Assembly: GCA_900552925.1 (NCBI GenBank)
Contig: USBH01000080.1
Coordinates: forward strand, 1-7,589
Direction of reading: 5' to 3'
DNA: 7,589 nucleotides
From: an uncultured Oscillospiraceae bacterium
GTDB lineage: Bacteria > Bacillota > Clostridia > Oscillospirales > Acutalibacteraceae
The notes below the pieces were generated by a model. The model worked only from the letters and a program-made list of their open reading frames with translations. It did not search any database and was not told the origin of the DNA. Shown in pieces: positions 1 through 5,233 of the stretch. The position numbers were made by a program, and so were the translations under genes. How positions within the stretch are numbered: the first letter of the stretch is position 1; each line of letters starts with the position of its first letter.

Positions 1-48
1 CGAGATTAGCTGCAGTCTCGTGGGCTCGGAGATGTGTATAAGAGACAG
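1..48. other. Illumina Nextera adapter and index (artefact)
   Basis: This is synthetic sequence left on the contig end. Bases 1-6 (CGAGAT) match the 3' end of the P7 primer, and bases 7-14 (TAGCTGCA) sit where the 8-base i7 index belongs. Bases 15-48 match the Nextera read-2 adapter. Within it, 30-48 is the 19-base Tn5 mosaic end, AGATGTGTATAAGAGACAG. Read on the minus strand it adds a false tail beginning LLYTSPSPRD to the truncated dnaN product. Genomic sequence starts at about base 49. The match is from memory of the kit sequences, but it is continuous and in the right order. Confidence 0.97.
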
Positions 49-272
49 GAGAACAGCCTGGCGGTCAGGATGATCGCGCCGGGCGCGGAGATGACTGCGG
101 GCAGCTCGGTCTGCATGCCGATTTCGAGGTCGTAGGCGGAGAGGATGATTTTTTCCACGTCGGTGCGGATCAGAATGCCTTCGAGCGCGGGGATCGACGT
201 TTTTGTGGAAACCGCGCGCTGCAGGTTGCCGACGGCTTCGGTCAAAATGCGCTTATCTATCGTAAATTTCAT
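49..272 (-). CDS. dnaN: DNA polymerase III beta clamp, 5' fragment
   Basis: DnaN forms the ring-shaped dimeric sliding clamp that tethers DNA polymerase III to the template. Only the first 74 codons and part of the next are genomic, against about 365-380 aa for the family, so this is part of the first of three clamp domains. The N-terminus MKFTIDKRIL and the stretch SIPALEGILI near residues 27-36 are typical of the family. I chose the ATG at 272-270 because AGAAGGAG (288-281) lies 8 bases upstream; an in-frame ATG at 296 lacks such a site. It lies downstream of dnaA on the same strand, the usual order. The truncation is caused by the contig edge and adapter, not by mutation: reading past base 49 gives adapter-encoded residues that must be discarded. 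Confidence 0.95.
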
Positions 273-351
273 TTTTATCGCTCCTTCTGATTGCATTTTG
301 CAGGATGCCTGCGGCCAGGCTGCATGAACGTAGGGTGGCGGGGCTGCCCTC

Positions 352-396
352 TTTATTTATTATTACTCTTAGTATTAAATTTAGCAGTAGCCGTAG
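352..396 (-). promoter_or_regulatory. Candidate DnaA-trio and DNA unwinding element
   Basis: On the plus strand, triplets in one register include TAG at 394-396, 388-390, 382-384 and 370-372, and TAA at 376-378. They merge into an A/T-only stretch towards 352. In B. subtilis, repeated triplets with a central A (5'-TAG-3' on one strand) beside a GC cluster and two DnaA boxes let DnaA load onto single-stranded DNA. Here two boxes (417-409 and 409-401) and a C-rich spacer lie on the correct side and in the correct orientation. The triplet run is imperfect: CCG at 391-393, CAG at 385-387 and ATT at 379-381 break it. Confidence 0.6.
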
Positions 397-400
397 GGGG

Positions 401-575
401 TGTGCAATTGTGGGAAATTTTGAAAAGTGGCTTTCTTAGGCCGAAAAAGCCAAAAAAGTTTTTCATTTCCGGCTGTGGAAGAAATGTGGAGAATGTGGAA
501 GACTTTTTTTATTCCACAGGTCGGTTGAAAACTCTGTGTGAAATGTTGAAAATTTGTTTAGGATTTCGTGGAAAA
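401..575 (-). promoter_or_regulatory. DnaA-box cluster
   Basis: Compared with the relaxed consensus TTWTNCACA, eight 9-mers have one mismatch. Minus-strand sites are 575-567, 552-544, 543-535, 502-494, 493-485, 482-474 and 417-409; one plus-strand site is at 510-518. A ninth at 409-401 has two mismatches. Sites 502-494, 493-485 and 482-474 are nearly tandem. By my own estimate, with equal base frequencies, fewer than one such site would be expected in the whole gap on both strands. Most sites share one orientation and point towards the AT-rich tract. DnaA is expected to bind here to open the origin. Confidence 0.72.
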
Positions 576-606
576 CCGGTTTCGGCGGACCGCCCGCCGC
601 CGGGGC

Positions 607-1908
607 TCAGCGGTCGCGGATGTTCTTGATGATGTCGCTGACCGTGGCTTTGGTGACGGGGTCCTTTTTGGTTTTCTCTTCGATCTGCTGGATCGCGTAC
701 ACGACCGTCGAGTGGTCGCGGCCGCCGAACTCCTTGCCGATCTCGACCATCGGCATCTGCGTGATCTCGCGCACTATGTACATCGAGATCTGGCGGGCGA
801 ACGAGATGTTCGCGTTGCGCTTCGAGGACTTGATGTCCTCGGGGGAGACGCCGTACGTGCGGGCGACCTCCTCGATGATCTTGCCGACCGTGACCGGCGT
901 CGGCTGGTCGTTGTTGACGATGTCGCTGATCGCGCGCTGCGCGGTGTTGATCGTCGGGGTCGCGCCCTCGACGAGGTGGATCGCCTTGAGCTTCTTGACG
1001 GTGCCCTCGAGCTGGCGGATGTTGCTCTTGAGCTTGACTGCGATGAATTCGCAGACGTTGTCCGGCACGGTGAGGCCGACGAGCTCGGCCTTTCGCTTGA
1101 TGATCGCCATGCGCGTTTCAAAATCCGGCGGCTGCACGTCGGCGGTCAGGCCCCACTCGAAGCGCGTCTTCAGACGGTCCTCGAGCGTCGCGATGTCGCG
1201 CGGCGGCCGGTCGCTCGTCAGGACGATCTGCTTTTTCGATTCGTAAAGCGTATTGAAGGTATGGAAGAACTCCTCCTGCGTCGACTCCTTGCCCGCGATG
1301 AACTGAATATCGTCGATCAGGAGCGCGTCGGCCTTGCGGTACTTTTCGCGGAAGCCGGCCGTCGTACCGGCACGGATGGATTCGATCAGCTCGTTCGCGA
1401 ACTGGTCGCCCTTGACGTAGATGATCGTCTTTTCGGGGAAGTTCTTTTTCAGCTCGTGGCCGACCGCGTTCAGCAGGTGCGTCTTGCCGAGGCCGGAGTT
1501 GCCGTAGATGAACAGCGGATTGTAGTTTTTCGCCGGCTCCTTCGCGACGTAGCGGCAGGCGGCGCAGGCGAATTTGTTCGAGCTGCCCTCGATGAACGTC
1601 TCGAAGGTGTATTCGTACTCGTCGTTCTCCTCGACCTCTTTCCGCTCTTTCTTTTCGATCGGGGTGACGAGCTTGTAGGTGATGCCCGGGCCGAGCACGC
1701 TCTGCACGGCGTCCTTCAGATAATTGGCAAAGCCGCGCTCGATCGTCGCCTTGTGAAATTCGTTCGGCGCCTCGATGATCGCGACGCCCTCTTCAAAATC
1801 GAGCGAGATTGGCTTGAGCTTGCTGAAAAAAGTTTCATAGCTCACGTCGGTGACATGCTTTCTGCAGTTTTCGCAGATCAGGTCCCATGCTTCAAAAAAC
1901 GATTCCAT
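607..1908 (-). CDS. dnaA: Chromosomal replication initiator DnaA
   Basis: DnaA is the AAA+ ATPase that binds DnaA boxes at oriC, forms a helical filament, melts the duplex and recruits the helicase. The 433-aa protein is close to the usual length (B. subtilis about 446). Domain I is residues 1-80, with a short acidic linker around 85-100. The AAA+ domain carries Walker A GNSGLGKT (136-143), Walker B LLIDD (196-200), sensor 1 near VLTSD (229-233), the arginine-finger segment around KTRFEWGL (R249) and sensor 2 around NIRQLEG (R298). Domain IV ends with the DNA-binding signature GGRDHSTVVYA (395-405). The linker is short, so domain II is reduced. The ATG at 1908 is supported by alignment with the family N-terminus; its nearby purine runs (AAAGGG 12 bases away, AGGA 2 bases away) are poorly spaced. 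It is divergent from rpmH and upstream of dnaN. Confidence 0.98.
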   Translation of the reverse strand: MESFFEAWDLICENCRKHVTDVSYETFFSKLKPISLDFEEGVAIIEAPNEFHKATIERGFANYLKDAVQSVLGPGITYKLVTPIEKKERKEVEENDEYEYTFETFIEGSSNKFACAACRYVAKEPAKNYNPLFIYGNSGLGKTHLLNAVGHELKKNFPEKTIIYVKGDQFANELIESIRAGTTAGFREKYRKADALLIDDIQFIAGKESTQEEFFHTFNTLYESKKQIVLTSDRPPRDIATLEDRLKTRFEWGLTADVQPPDFETRMAIIKRKAELVGLTVPDNVCEFIAVKLKSNIRQLEGTVKKLKAIHLVEGATPTINTAQRAISDIVNNDQPTPVTVGKIIEEVARTYGVSPEDIKSSKRNANISFARQISMYIVREITQMPMVEIGKEFGGRDHSTVVYAIQQIEEKTKKDPVTKATVSDIIKNIRDR

Positions 1909-1911
1909 TTT

Positions 1912-1993
1912 CCTGTTTTCCCTTTCTCCCGTGTTCTCGGTATCCCAGCACGTCGTTCAGCCGGCGCAGCGCGCTTTCCGTGCGGAAAACAGG
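1912..1993 (-). promoter_or_regulatory. Inverted repeat in dnaA leader masking its RBS
   Basis: CCTGTTTTCC at 1912-1921 is perfectly complementary to GGAAAACAGG at 1984-1993. In the dnaA transcript this makes a 10-bp stem whose 3' arm ends 3 bases before the start codon and covers most of the purine-rich sequence that could serve as ribosome binding site. A second pairing, GCACG (1948-1952) with CGTGC (1979-1983), stacks directly inside the outer stem. The fold suggests translational control of dnaA. That role is inference; the repeat itself is plain in the sequence. Confidence 0.5.
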
Positions 1994-2040
1994 GAAAAAC
2001 TGCGGTGCTCCTGCATTTTGACGATAAAATACTAATATAT

Positions 2041-2069
2041 AGTGTAGCATAAAACGGCCGGGTTGTCCA
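2041..2069 (-). promoter_or_regulatory. Probable dnaA promoter
   Basis: On the minus strand TGGACA (2069-2064; five of six to TTGACA) is followed after 17 bases by TACACT (2046-2041), which is preceded by TGC as an extended -10. Transcription would start near 2034, giving a leader of about 125 bases before dnaA. The surrounding bases 2019-2053 are AT-rich. This is the best sigma-A-type promoter I find facing dnaA. Confidence 0.6.
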
Positions 2070-2071
2070 CA
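2063..2071 (+). promoter_or_regulatory. DnaA box over the dnaA -35 element
   Basis: TTGTCCACA differs from TTATCCACA at one position and overlaps the -35 hexamer of the proposed dnaA promoter completely. A second, weaker site, TTTTCAACA on the minus strand (2094-2086), lies 15 bases further upstream. DnaA bound here would compete with RNA polymerase, consistent with the autoregulation of dnaA known in several bacteria. Function is inferred from position. Confidence 0.5.
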
Positions 2072-2096
2072 GAAATTCCGCCGAATGTTGAAAAGT

Positions 2097-2179
2097 GCGC
2101 GCGCCGTTTTTTGGCGCTGCGCGCCGCGCCGTTTTCGCCTCTATATTCTGTGGTTTTGAAAAGGTGGGGCGCAGAATAT
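2097..2179. repeat. Two inverted repeats in the dnaA-rpmH divergent gap
   Basis: The first is a GC-rich hairpin: GCGC (2097-2100) plus GCGCC (2101-2105) pair with GGCGC (2113-2117) and GCGC (2119-2122), with one bulged T and a loop of mostly T. The second is ATATTCTG (2143-2150) facing CAGAATAT (2172-2179) across 21 bases, a perfect 8-bp dyad. Neither is followed by a T-run, so they do not look like terminators, and both lie upstream of both proposed promoters. They could be protein-binding sites or origin-proximal structure. No binding protein can be named. Confidence 0.4.
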
Positions 2180-2231
2180 GGACGCGCGCCGCGGCCGGCA
2201 GTTTTTTTACAAATAAAAACCGGAAAAAAGG

Positions 2232-2261
2232 TTGACAGATTCTAAGGTTTTAAGGTATAAT
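2232..2261 (+). promoter_or_regulatory. Strong promoter for rpmH operon
   Basis: A perfect TTGACA (2232-2237) and a perfect TATAAT (2256-2261) are separated by 18 bases. A-rich tracts immediately upstream (2211-2229) resemble an UP element. The expected start is near 2267, giving a leader of about 60 bases before rpmH. A consensus promoter fits the high demand for a ribosomal protein, and it probably also drives rnpA, yidD, yidC and jag. Confidence 0.88.
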
Positions 2262-2278
2262 GCTTAACTGTAACCGAC

Positions 2279-2314
2279 TGCGATATTCGGATTTCGCAAA
2301 GTAACCTCGCGAAA
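2279..2314 (+). promoter_or_regulatory. rpmH leader with mutually exclusive hairpins
   Basis: TGCGA (2279-2283) can pair with TCGCA (2294-2298), while the overlapping TTTCGC (2292-2297) can instead pair with GCGAAA (2309-2314), which touches the rpmH ribosome binding site AAAGGAGG (2312-2319). CCTC (2305-2308) can also pair with GAGG (2316-2319). Competing pairings beside a ribosome binding site can regulate translation. The stems are short and may be chance. Confidence 0.3.
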
Positions 2315-2328
2315 GGAGGGTTTTTGAT

Positions 2329-2463
2329 ATGCTGAGAACCTATCAGCCGAAGAAGCTCCACAGAAAGAAGGAGCATGGCTTCAGAAAGAGAATGTCTACA
2401 CGCAACGGACGCAAGGTCCTGGCGCGTCGCAGAGCAAAGGGCAGAGCACGTTTAACGTATTGA
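2329..2463 (+). CDS. rpmH: 50S ribosomal protein bL34
   Basis: bL34 is a small, very basic protein of the large ribosomal subunit that binds 23S rRNA. The 44-residue product begins [10 protein letters not shown], close to the family's MKRTYQP start, and continues through HGFRKRMST and [10 protein letters not shown] to a basic end. Length matches the usual 44-46 aa. The start has an excellent ribosome binding site, AAAGGAGG at 2312-2319, nine bases before the ATG, and a consensus promoter upstream. Its position next to rnpA and divergent from dnaA is the classic arrangement. Residue 2 is Leu where Lys is more common, which is unremarkable. Confidence 0.97.
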   Translation: MLRTYQPKKLHRKKEHGFRKRMSTRNGRKVLARRRAKGRARLTY

Positions 2464-2474
2464 TGTATGCTTTG

Positions 2475-2506
2475 AAGGTCACCGCCGTGTGGCCTTTCTT
2501 TGTTTT
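2475..2506 (+). terminator. Partial terminator or attenuator between rpmH and rnpA
   Basis: AAGGTCAC (2475-2482) pairs with GTGGCCTT (2489-2496) across a 6-base loop, 8 bp with one G-T wobble, followed by TCTTTGTTTT (2497-2506). The stem is modest and the T-run is interrupted, so read-through is likely. Such an element would let rpmH be transcribed more than rnpA, matching the different amounts of L34 and RNase P protein needed. Confidence 0.5.
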
Positions 2507-2533
2507 GCCTGCAGCGCATGGATTGGGAGCTTT

Positions 2534-2923
2534 ATGGATATTATCGTACCCCTGACGGAAAACTATGAATTCCGGCGCGTTTATGCCCGCGGGAAGAGCG
2601 CCGTGCGCCCTTCGCTCGTCGCCTACTGCATGAAGCGGGGCGGCGCCGCGCCGCGCATCGGCATTACGGCAAGCAAGAAAATCGGCAATGCAGTCAAGCG
2701 GAACCGCGCCCGCAGGCTGCTGCGCGAAAGCGCGCGCACGCTGTACCCGGCCATCCGGCCCGGCGTGGATATTGTGCTGGTATCGCGCGGAAAAACACCG
2801 TTCATGCACTGTGGGACAGTCCTGACGGAAATGACAAGCGCGCTGGAGGAACTCGGCGTGCTTGTTTCTGCAGCCAAAAACAGGGCGAAGCCGGAGAAAA
2901 CGGCTTCGGAGAAGCGGACATGA
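2534..2923 (+). CDS. rnpA: Ribonuclease P protein component
   Basis: RnpA is the protein subunit of RNase P. With the catalytic RNA it removes the 5' leader of precursor tRNAs. From the chosen start the protein is 129 aa, slightly above the common 110-120. The N-terminal part has [12 protein letters not shown] (11-22), in which F13 and R14 fit the conserved substrate-binding region. The family's RNR signature is seen as [18 protein letters not shown] (48-65). The C-terminal end (113-129) is a Lys-rich extension. I prefer the ATG at 2534, with GGGAG (2525-2529) four bases upstream, because an in-frame GTG at 2489 falls inside the hairpin after rpmH and adds 15 residues unlike the family. The stop overlaps the yidD start by 4 bases, which indicates translational coupling. 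Confidence 0.96.
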   Translation: MDIIVPLTENYEFRRVYARGKSAVRPSLVAYCMKRGGAAPRIGITASKKIGNAVKRNRARRLLRESARTLYPAIRPGVDIVLVSRGKTPFMHCGTVLTEMTSALEELGVLVSAAKNRAKPEKTASEKRT

Positions 2924-3162
2924 AGCGGTTCGCACCGAAAAATATCCTGATCGGCCTGATCCGGCTTTACCAGAAGCTCCGGCCGGCCGGAACGCGGGGC
3001 TGCTGCAAATACATACCCACCTGCTCGCAATACGGGCTTGAGGCGGTCGAGCGCTTCGGCGCGCTGAAGGGCGGCCTGCTCGCGCTGTGGCGCATTCTGC
3101 GCTGCAACCCGTTTTCAAGGGGCGGTTATGACCCCGTTCCCGAAAAAAAGAACAAGGTTTGA
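2920..3162 (+). CDS. yidD: Membrane protein insertion efficiency factor YidD
   Basis: YidD is a small protein at the inner face of the cytoplasmic membrane that aids insertion of proteins through YidC; its mechanism is not well understood. The 80-aa product has the N-terminal amphipathic segment (about 7-20) and the family core: cysteines at 28-29, [16 protein letters not shown] (32-47), WRILRCNPF (57-65) and GGYDPVP (68-74). Length matches the usual 70-90 aa. GGAG at 2908-2911, eight bases before the ATG, lies inside the rnpA coding end, and the ATGA overlap ties its translation to rnpA. yidC follows after 25 bases, the normal order. The short Lys-rich end is not distinctive. Confidence 0.95.
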   Translation: MKRFAPKNILIGLIRLYQKLRPAGTRGCCKYIPTCSQYGLEAVERFGALKGGLLALWRILRCNPFSRGGYDPVPEKKNKV

Positions 3163-3187
3163 TCCGGGAAGGATTTGATTTAAAACT

Positions 3188-4261
3188 ATGATGCAGATTT
3201 TTAATTTCTTTGGCAGCATATTCGGCTACCTGCTGTGGTTCCTTTACACGATTTTCCAGAACTACGGCGTGGCGATTATCCTGTTCACGATCATTGTCAA
3301 GGCGCTCGTGTTCCCCTTCTCGATCAAGTCGCAGAAAAGCATGGCAGCGCAGTCGCGTCTTGCGGCCAAGCAGAAAGAGCTGCAGGCGCGCTACGGCAAC
3401 GACAAGATGAAGTACAACGAGGAGCTGCAGAAGCTGTATGAAAAGGAAGGCGTCAACCCCGGCGGCGGATGCCTGACGACGCTGCTCCCGCTGCCGATCA
3501 TGCTCGGCATTTACTATTCCGTTATTTTCCCGCTTTCGAACACGCTGCACGTCGCGAGCGATTCGATCGCGAAGGCGACCGAGTTCGTCACGCGCATCCC
3601 CGGCGTCGCGAGCACGAGCCAGTACATCGAGCTCGACATCGTCAAGAATTTCGCCGAGCTCAAGGATTACCTGACGATGTTCTCGGCCGAGGACCTGGCG
3701 AAGATCGAGTCGTTCAGCCACGGCTTCAAGTTTGCGGGCCTCGACCTGCTCGCCTCGCCGAACACCTCCTCGTTCGCCTCGATGATGTGGCTGATCCCGG
3801 TGCTGGCGCTCGTCACCTACTGGGGCCAGACGTTCATCATGCAGAAGCTGCAGCCGCAGCAGCAGGCCGCGGGCGGCGGATGCATGAAGGTCATGCTCTA
3901 CGGCATGCCGCTGCTCTCCGCGTACTGGGCGTTCATCATGCCCGGCGCCGTCGGCTTCTACGGGATCATTTCCGCGCTGGTCAGCTTTGTGCAGTCGCTG
4001 ATTCAGCACAAGTACTACTCGGCGGAGCAGGTTTCCGCCCATTCCGAAGCGAGCCGCTACGTGACGCTGCTGCAGGCGGAGGAGAAGGTAAAGCCCCTGC
4101 CCGCGGATATCCAGAAGCAGATCGCCGATAAGATTGAGGCGAAGAACATGGCGCAGGCGAACCGGCAGGCGAGCCATTCGAACAAGAAGTCCGGCGGCAA
4201 AAAGTCCGGCGGGCAGAAGAATAAAGGATCGGCTTCCGACTACATGGGAAGCAAAAAATAA
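3188..4261 (+). CDS. yidC: Membrane protein insertase YidC/Oxa1/SpoIIIJ
   Basis: YidC inserts and folds membrane proteins, alone or with SecYEG. The 357-aa protein is the Gram-positive type, without a large extracytoplasmic domain. Likely membrane segments lie at about 26-44, 96-114, 199-217, 235-251 and 253-272, with a hydrophobic N-terminal stretch at 7-22. A charged cytoplasmic hairpin (45-90) leads to the conserved YEKEGVNPGGGC motif (84-95). The hydrophilic-groove arginine of E. coli and B. subtilis aligns here with Lys38 in TIIVKALVFP. There is no lipobox cysteine, unlike B. subtilis SpoIIIJ. The tail (from about 295) is hydrophilic and ends in Lys/Gly repeats (KKSGG twice, 333-342), suited to ribosome contact. 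Two ATGs are adjacent (3188, 3191). The nearest ribosome binding site, GGAAGGA at 3167-3173, is 14 bases away, so spacing is long. Confidence 0.97.
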   Translation: MMQIFNFFGSIFGYLLWFLYTIFQNYGVAIILFTIIVKALVFPFSIKSQKSMAAQSRLAAKQKELQARYGNDKMKYNEELQKLYEKEGVNPGGGCLTTLLPLPIMLGIYYSVIFPLSNTLHVASDSIAKATEFVTRIPGVASTSQYIELDIVKNFAELKDYLTMFSAEDLAKIESFSHGFKFAGLDLLASPNTSSFASMMWLIPVLALVTYWGQTFIMQKLQPQQQAAGGGCMKVMLYGMPLLSAYWAFIMPGAVGFYGIISALVSFVQSLIQHKYYSAEQVSAHSEASRYVTLLQAEEKVKPLPADIQKQIADKIEAKNMAQANRQASHSNKKSGGKKSGGQKNKGSASDYMGSKK

Positions 4262-4271
4262 ACCGGCCGAC

Positions 4272-4336
4272 TATCCCACCTCCTTTCACTTCTGAACGGG
4301 ATAAGATACATGGTATTCAAAATCGAAAGGATGTAG
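4272..4336 (+). promoter_or_regulatory. jag leader with anti-Shine-Dalgarno-like element
   Basis: The 80-base yidC-jag gap contains CACCTCCTTTC (4277-4287), which matches the 3' end of Firmicutes 16S rRNA. Seven bases of it, TCCTTTC (4281-4287), are complementary to GAAAGGA (4325-4331), the only plausible ribosome binding site for jag. A competing dyad pairs TATCCC (4272-4277) with GGGATA (4298-4303). There is also an 8-codon open frame, ATG 4310 to TAG 4336, ending 5 bases before jag. The pairings suggest control of jag translation; this is inference. Confidence 0.4.
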
Positions 4337-4341
4337 AAGCA

Positions 4342-5148
4342 ATGGTAAAAGAAGCAATTGCAACGGGCGCGACGGTTGAAGAGGCGCATGCCAACGCGTG
4401 CGCGCAGCTCGGCGTAGACACGGCGGAAGCGGAATTTGAGATTCTGGAGCTTCCGGAGAAAAAGCGCTTCGGCCTGTTCGGCGGCAGCCCGGCCAAGGTG
4501 CGCGCGTTCATCCGCGAAACGCCTGCGGATGTGGCGGCCGCTTATCTGCGCTCGGTCCTCGGCGCGATGGGCCTTGCAGACGTGGAGATCGAGATCCGCG
4601 AGGTCGACGCCGGCGCGGAGCTGGTGCTGACCGGCGAGGACATCGGCTTCATCATCGGGCACCGCGGCGAGACGCTCGATTCGCTCCAGTATCTCGCTTC
4701 GCTTGTGGCGAACCATGTGGACGATTCGTACTACCGCATCACGCTGGACGTCGGCAACTACCGCGAGAAGCGCAAGGAAACGCTGGAAAACCTCGGCAGG
4801 AAGATGGCGGCCCGCGCCGTTAAGACCGGCCGCAACACGTCGCTGGAGCCGATGAACCCGTATGAGCGCCGCATCATCCACACGGCCGTGCAGACCGTGG
4901 AGGGCGCGAAGTCCTGGAGCGAGGGCGAAGACCTCGCCCGCCACGTCGTGATCGGCCCCGAGGGCGGCGAACGCCTGCCGAAGCGCGACAACCGCCGCGG
5001 CAAAGGCGGCAAGGGCGGATACAACCGCGGCGGCAAGTCCTCCCGCAGGGAGAACCGCCCGTCCCGTCCGGCGCAGCAGACCCAGCCCGCAGCGCCCCGC
5101 GTCCTCGACGACGTGACGACGCTGTACGGCAAGATCGAAAAGAAATAA
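4342..5148 (+). CDS. jag: RNA-binding protein Jag/KhpB
   Basis: Jag (KhpB, EloR) is a cytoplasmic RNA-binding protein encoded beside yidC; in streptococci it affects cell elongation and acts with KhpA. The 268-aa protein shows the Jag N-terminal domain (1-52, ending KKRFGLFGGSPAKV at 40-53). A KH domain (about 60-137) follows, with the nucleic-acid loop GHRGE at 106-110 inside IGFIIGHRGETLDSL. The R3H domain (about 140-206) has Arg176-x3-His180 in NPYERRIIH. After residue 210 comes a Gly/Arg/Lys tail of about 55 residues, including GKGGKGGYNRGG (220-231), making the protein longer than B. subtilis Jag (about 208 aa). It ends DDVTTLYGKIEKK. The ATG at 4342 has AAAGGA ten bases upstream. An 80-base gap after yidC without a terminator suggests co-transcription. 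A strong terminator follows. Confidence 0.96.
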   Translation: MVKEAIATGATVEEAHANACAQLGVDTAEAEFEILELPEKKRFGLFGGSPAKVRAFIRETPADVAAAYLRSVLGAMGLADVEIEIREVDAGAELVLTGEDIGFIIGHRGETLDSLQYLASLVANHVDDSYYRITLDVGNYREKRKETLENLGRKMAARAVKTGRNTSLEPMNPYERRIIHTAVQTVEGAKSWSEGEDLARHVVIGPEGGERLPKRDNRRGKGGKGGYNRGGKSSRRENRPSRPAQQTQPAAPRVLDDVTTLYGKIEKK

Positions 5149-5168
5149 ACCCGGAACATCCGGCACGG

Positions 5169-5199
5169 AGAAGAGCCTCGAAGGAGGTTCTTCTTTTTT
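5169..5199 (+). terminator. Rho-independent terminator after jag
   Basis: An 11-bp stem pairs AGAAGAGCCTC (5169-5179) with GAGGTTCTTCT (5184-5194). It has one G-T wobble, a GAAG loop and a run of six T (5194-5199). It lies 21 bases after the jag stop and should end the rpmH-to-jag transcript. Confidence 0.92.
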
Positions 5200-5233
5200 G
5201 CCGAAATCAGGGGTGGCGCAAGCGGGCCGCGCG

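Larger units (their letters stand above)
345..575 (-). other. Probable chromosomal origin (oriC), dnaA-dnaN gap
   Basis: The 334-base gap between dnaA and dnaN contains no convincing gene. In the dnaA-to-dnaN direction it shows a series of DnaA-box-like 9-mers (575-401), a C-rich run (401-397), CTA-type triplets (396-370) and an AT-rich tract (about 385-350). A GC hairpin follows (332-339 with 343-350). This is the order described for the Bacillus subtilis origin unwinding region, which also lies between dnaA and dnaN. Bases 273-344 otherwise hold only the dnaN ribosome binding site and a small hairpin (307-311 with 316-320). Calling it oriC is inference from gene context and motif arrangement. 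No box matches the TTATCCACA sequence perfectly. Confidence 0.75.

Noticed and set aside
49..272. dnaN as a frameshifted pseudogene with an odd C-terminus
   Set aside because: The aberrant tail is encoded by adapter sequence, so the break is technical.
291..629. A 112-codon plus-strand frame in the dnaA-dnaN gap
   Set aside because: It crosses the DnaA-box cluster and AT tract and enters the dnaA 3' end, has no family features, and its start lacks a good RBS.
568..2052. A 494-codon plus-strand frame antisense to dnaA
   Set aside because: It is a GC-codon shadow of dnaA: low-complexity Arg/Leu/Asp composition, no RBS, no recognisable domain, and dnaA is unmistakable on the other strand.
2195..2223. 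A CCGG/T-run/A-run/CCGG dyad as a terminator upstream of rpmH
   Set aside because: The stem needs a bulge, no transcript is expected to enter from either side, and the A-tracts are better explained as an UP element.
2489..2533. A GTG start extending rnpA by 15 residues
   Set aside because: The GTG lies within the hairpin stem after rpmH and the added residues do not resemble RnpA; ATG 2534 has an adjacent GGGAG.
2396..4177. A 593-codon minus-strand frame across rpmH, rnpA, yidD and yidC
   Set aside because: It runs antisense through four well-recognised genes with Arg-rich composition and no motif or RBS.
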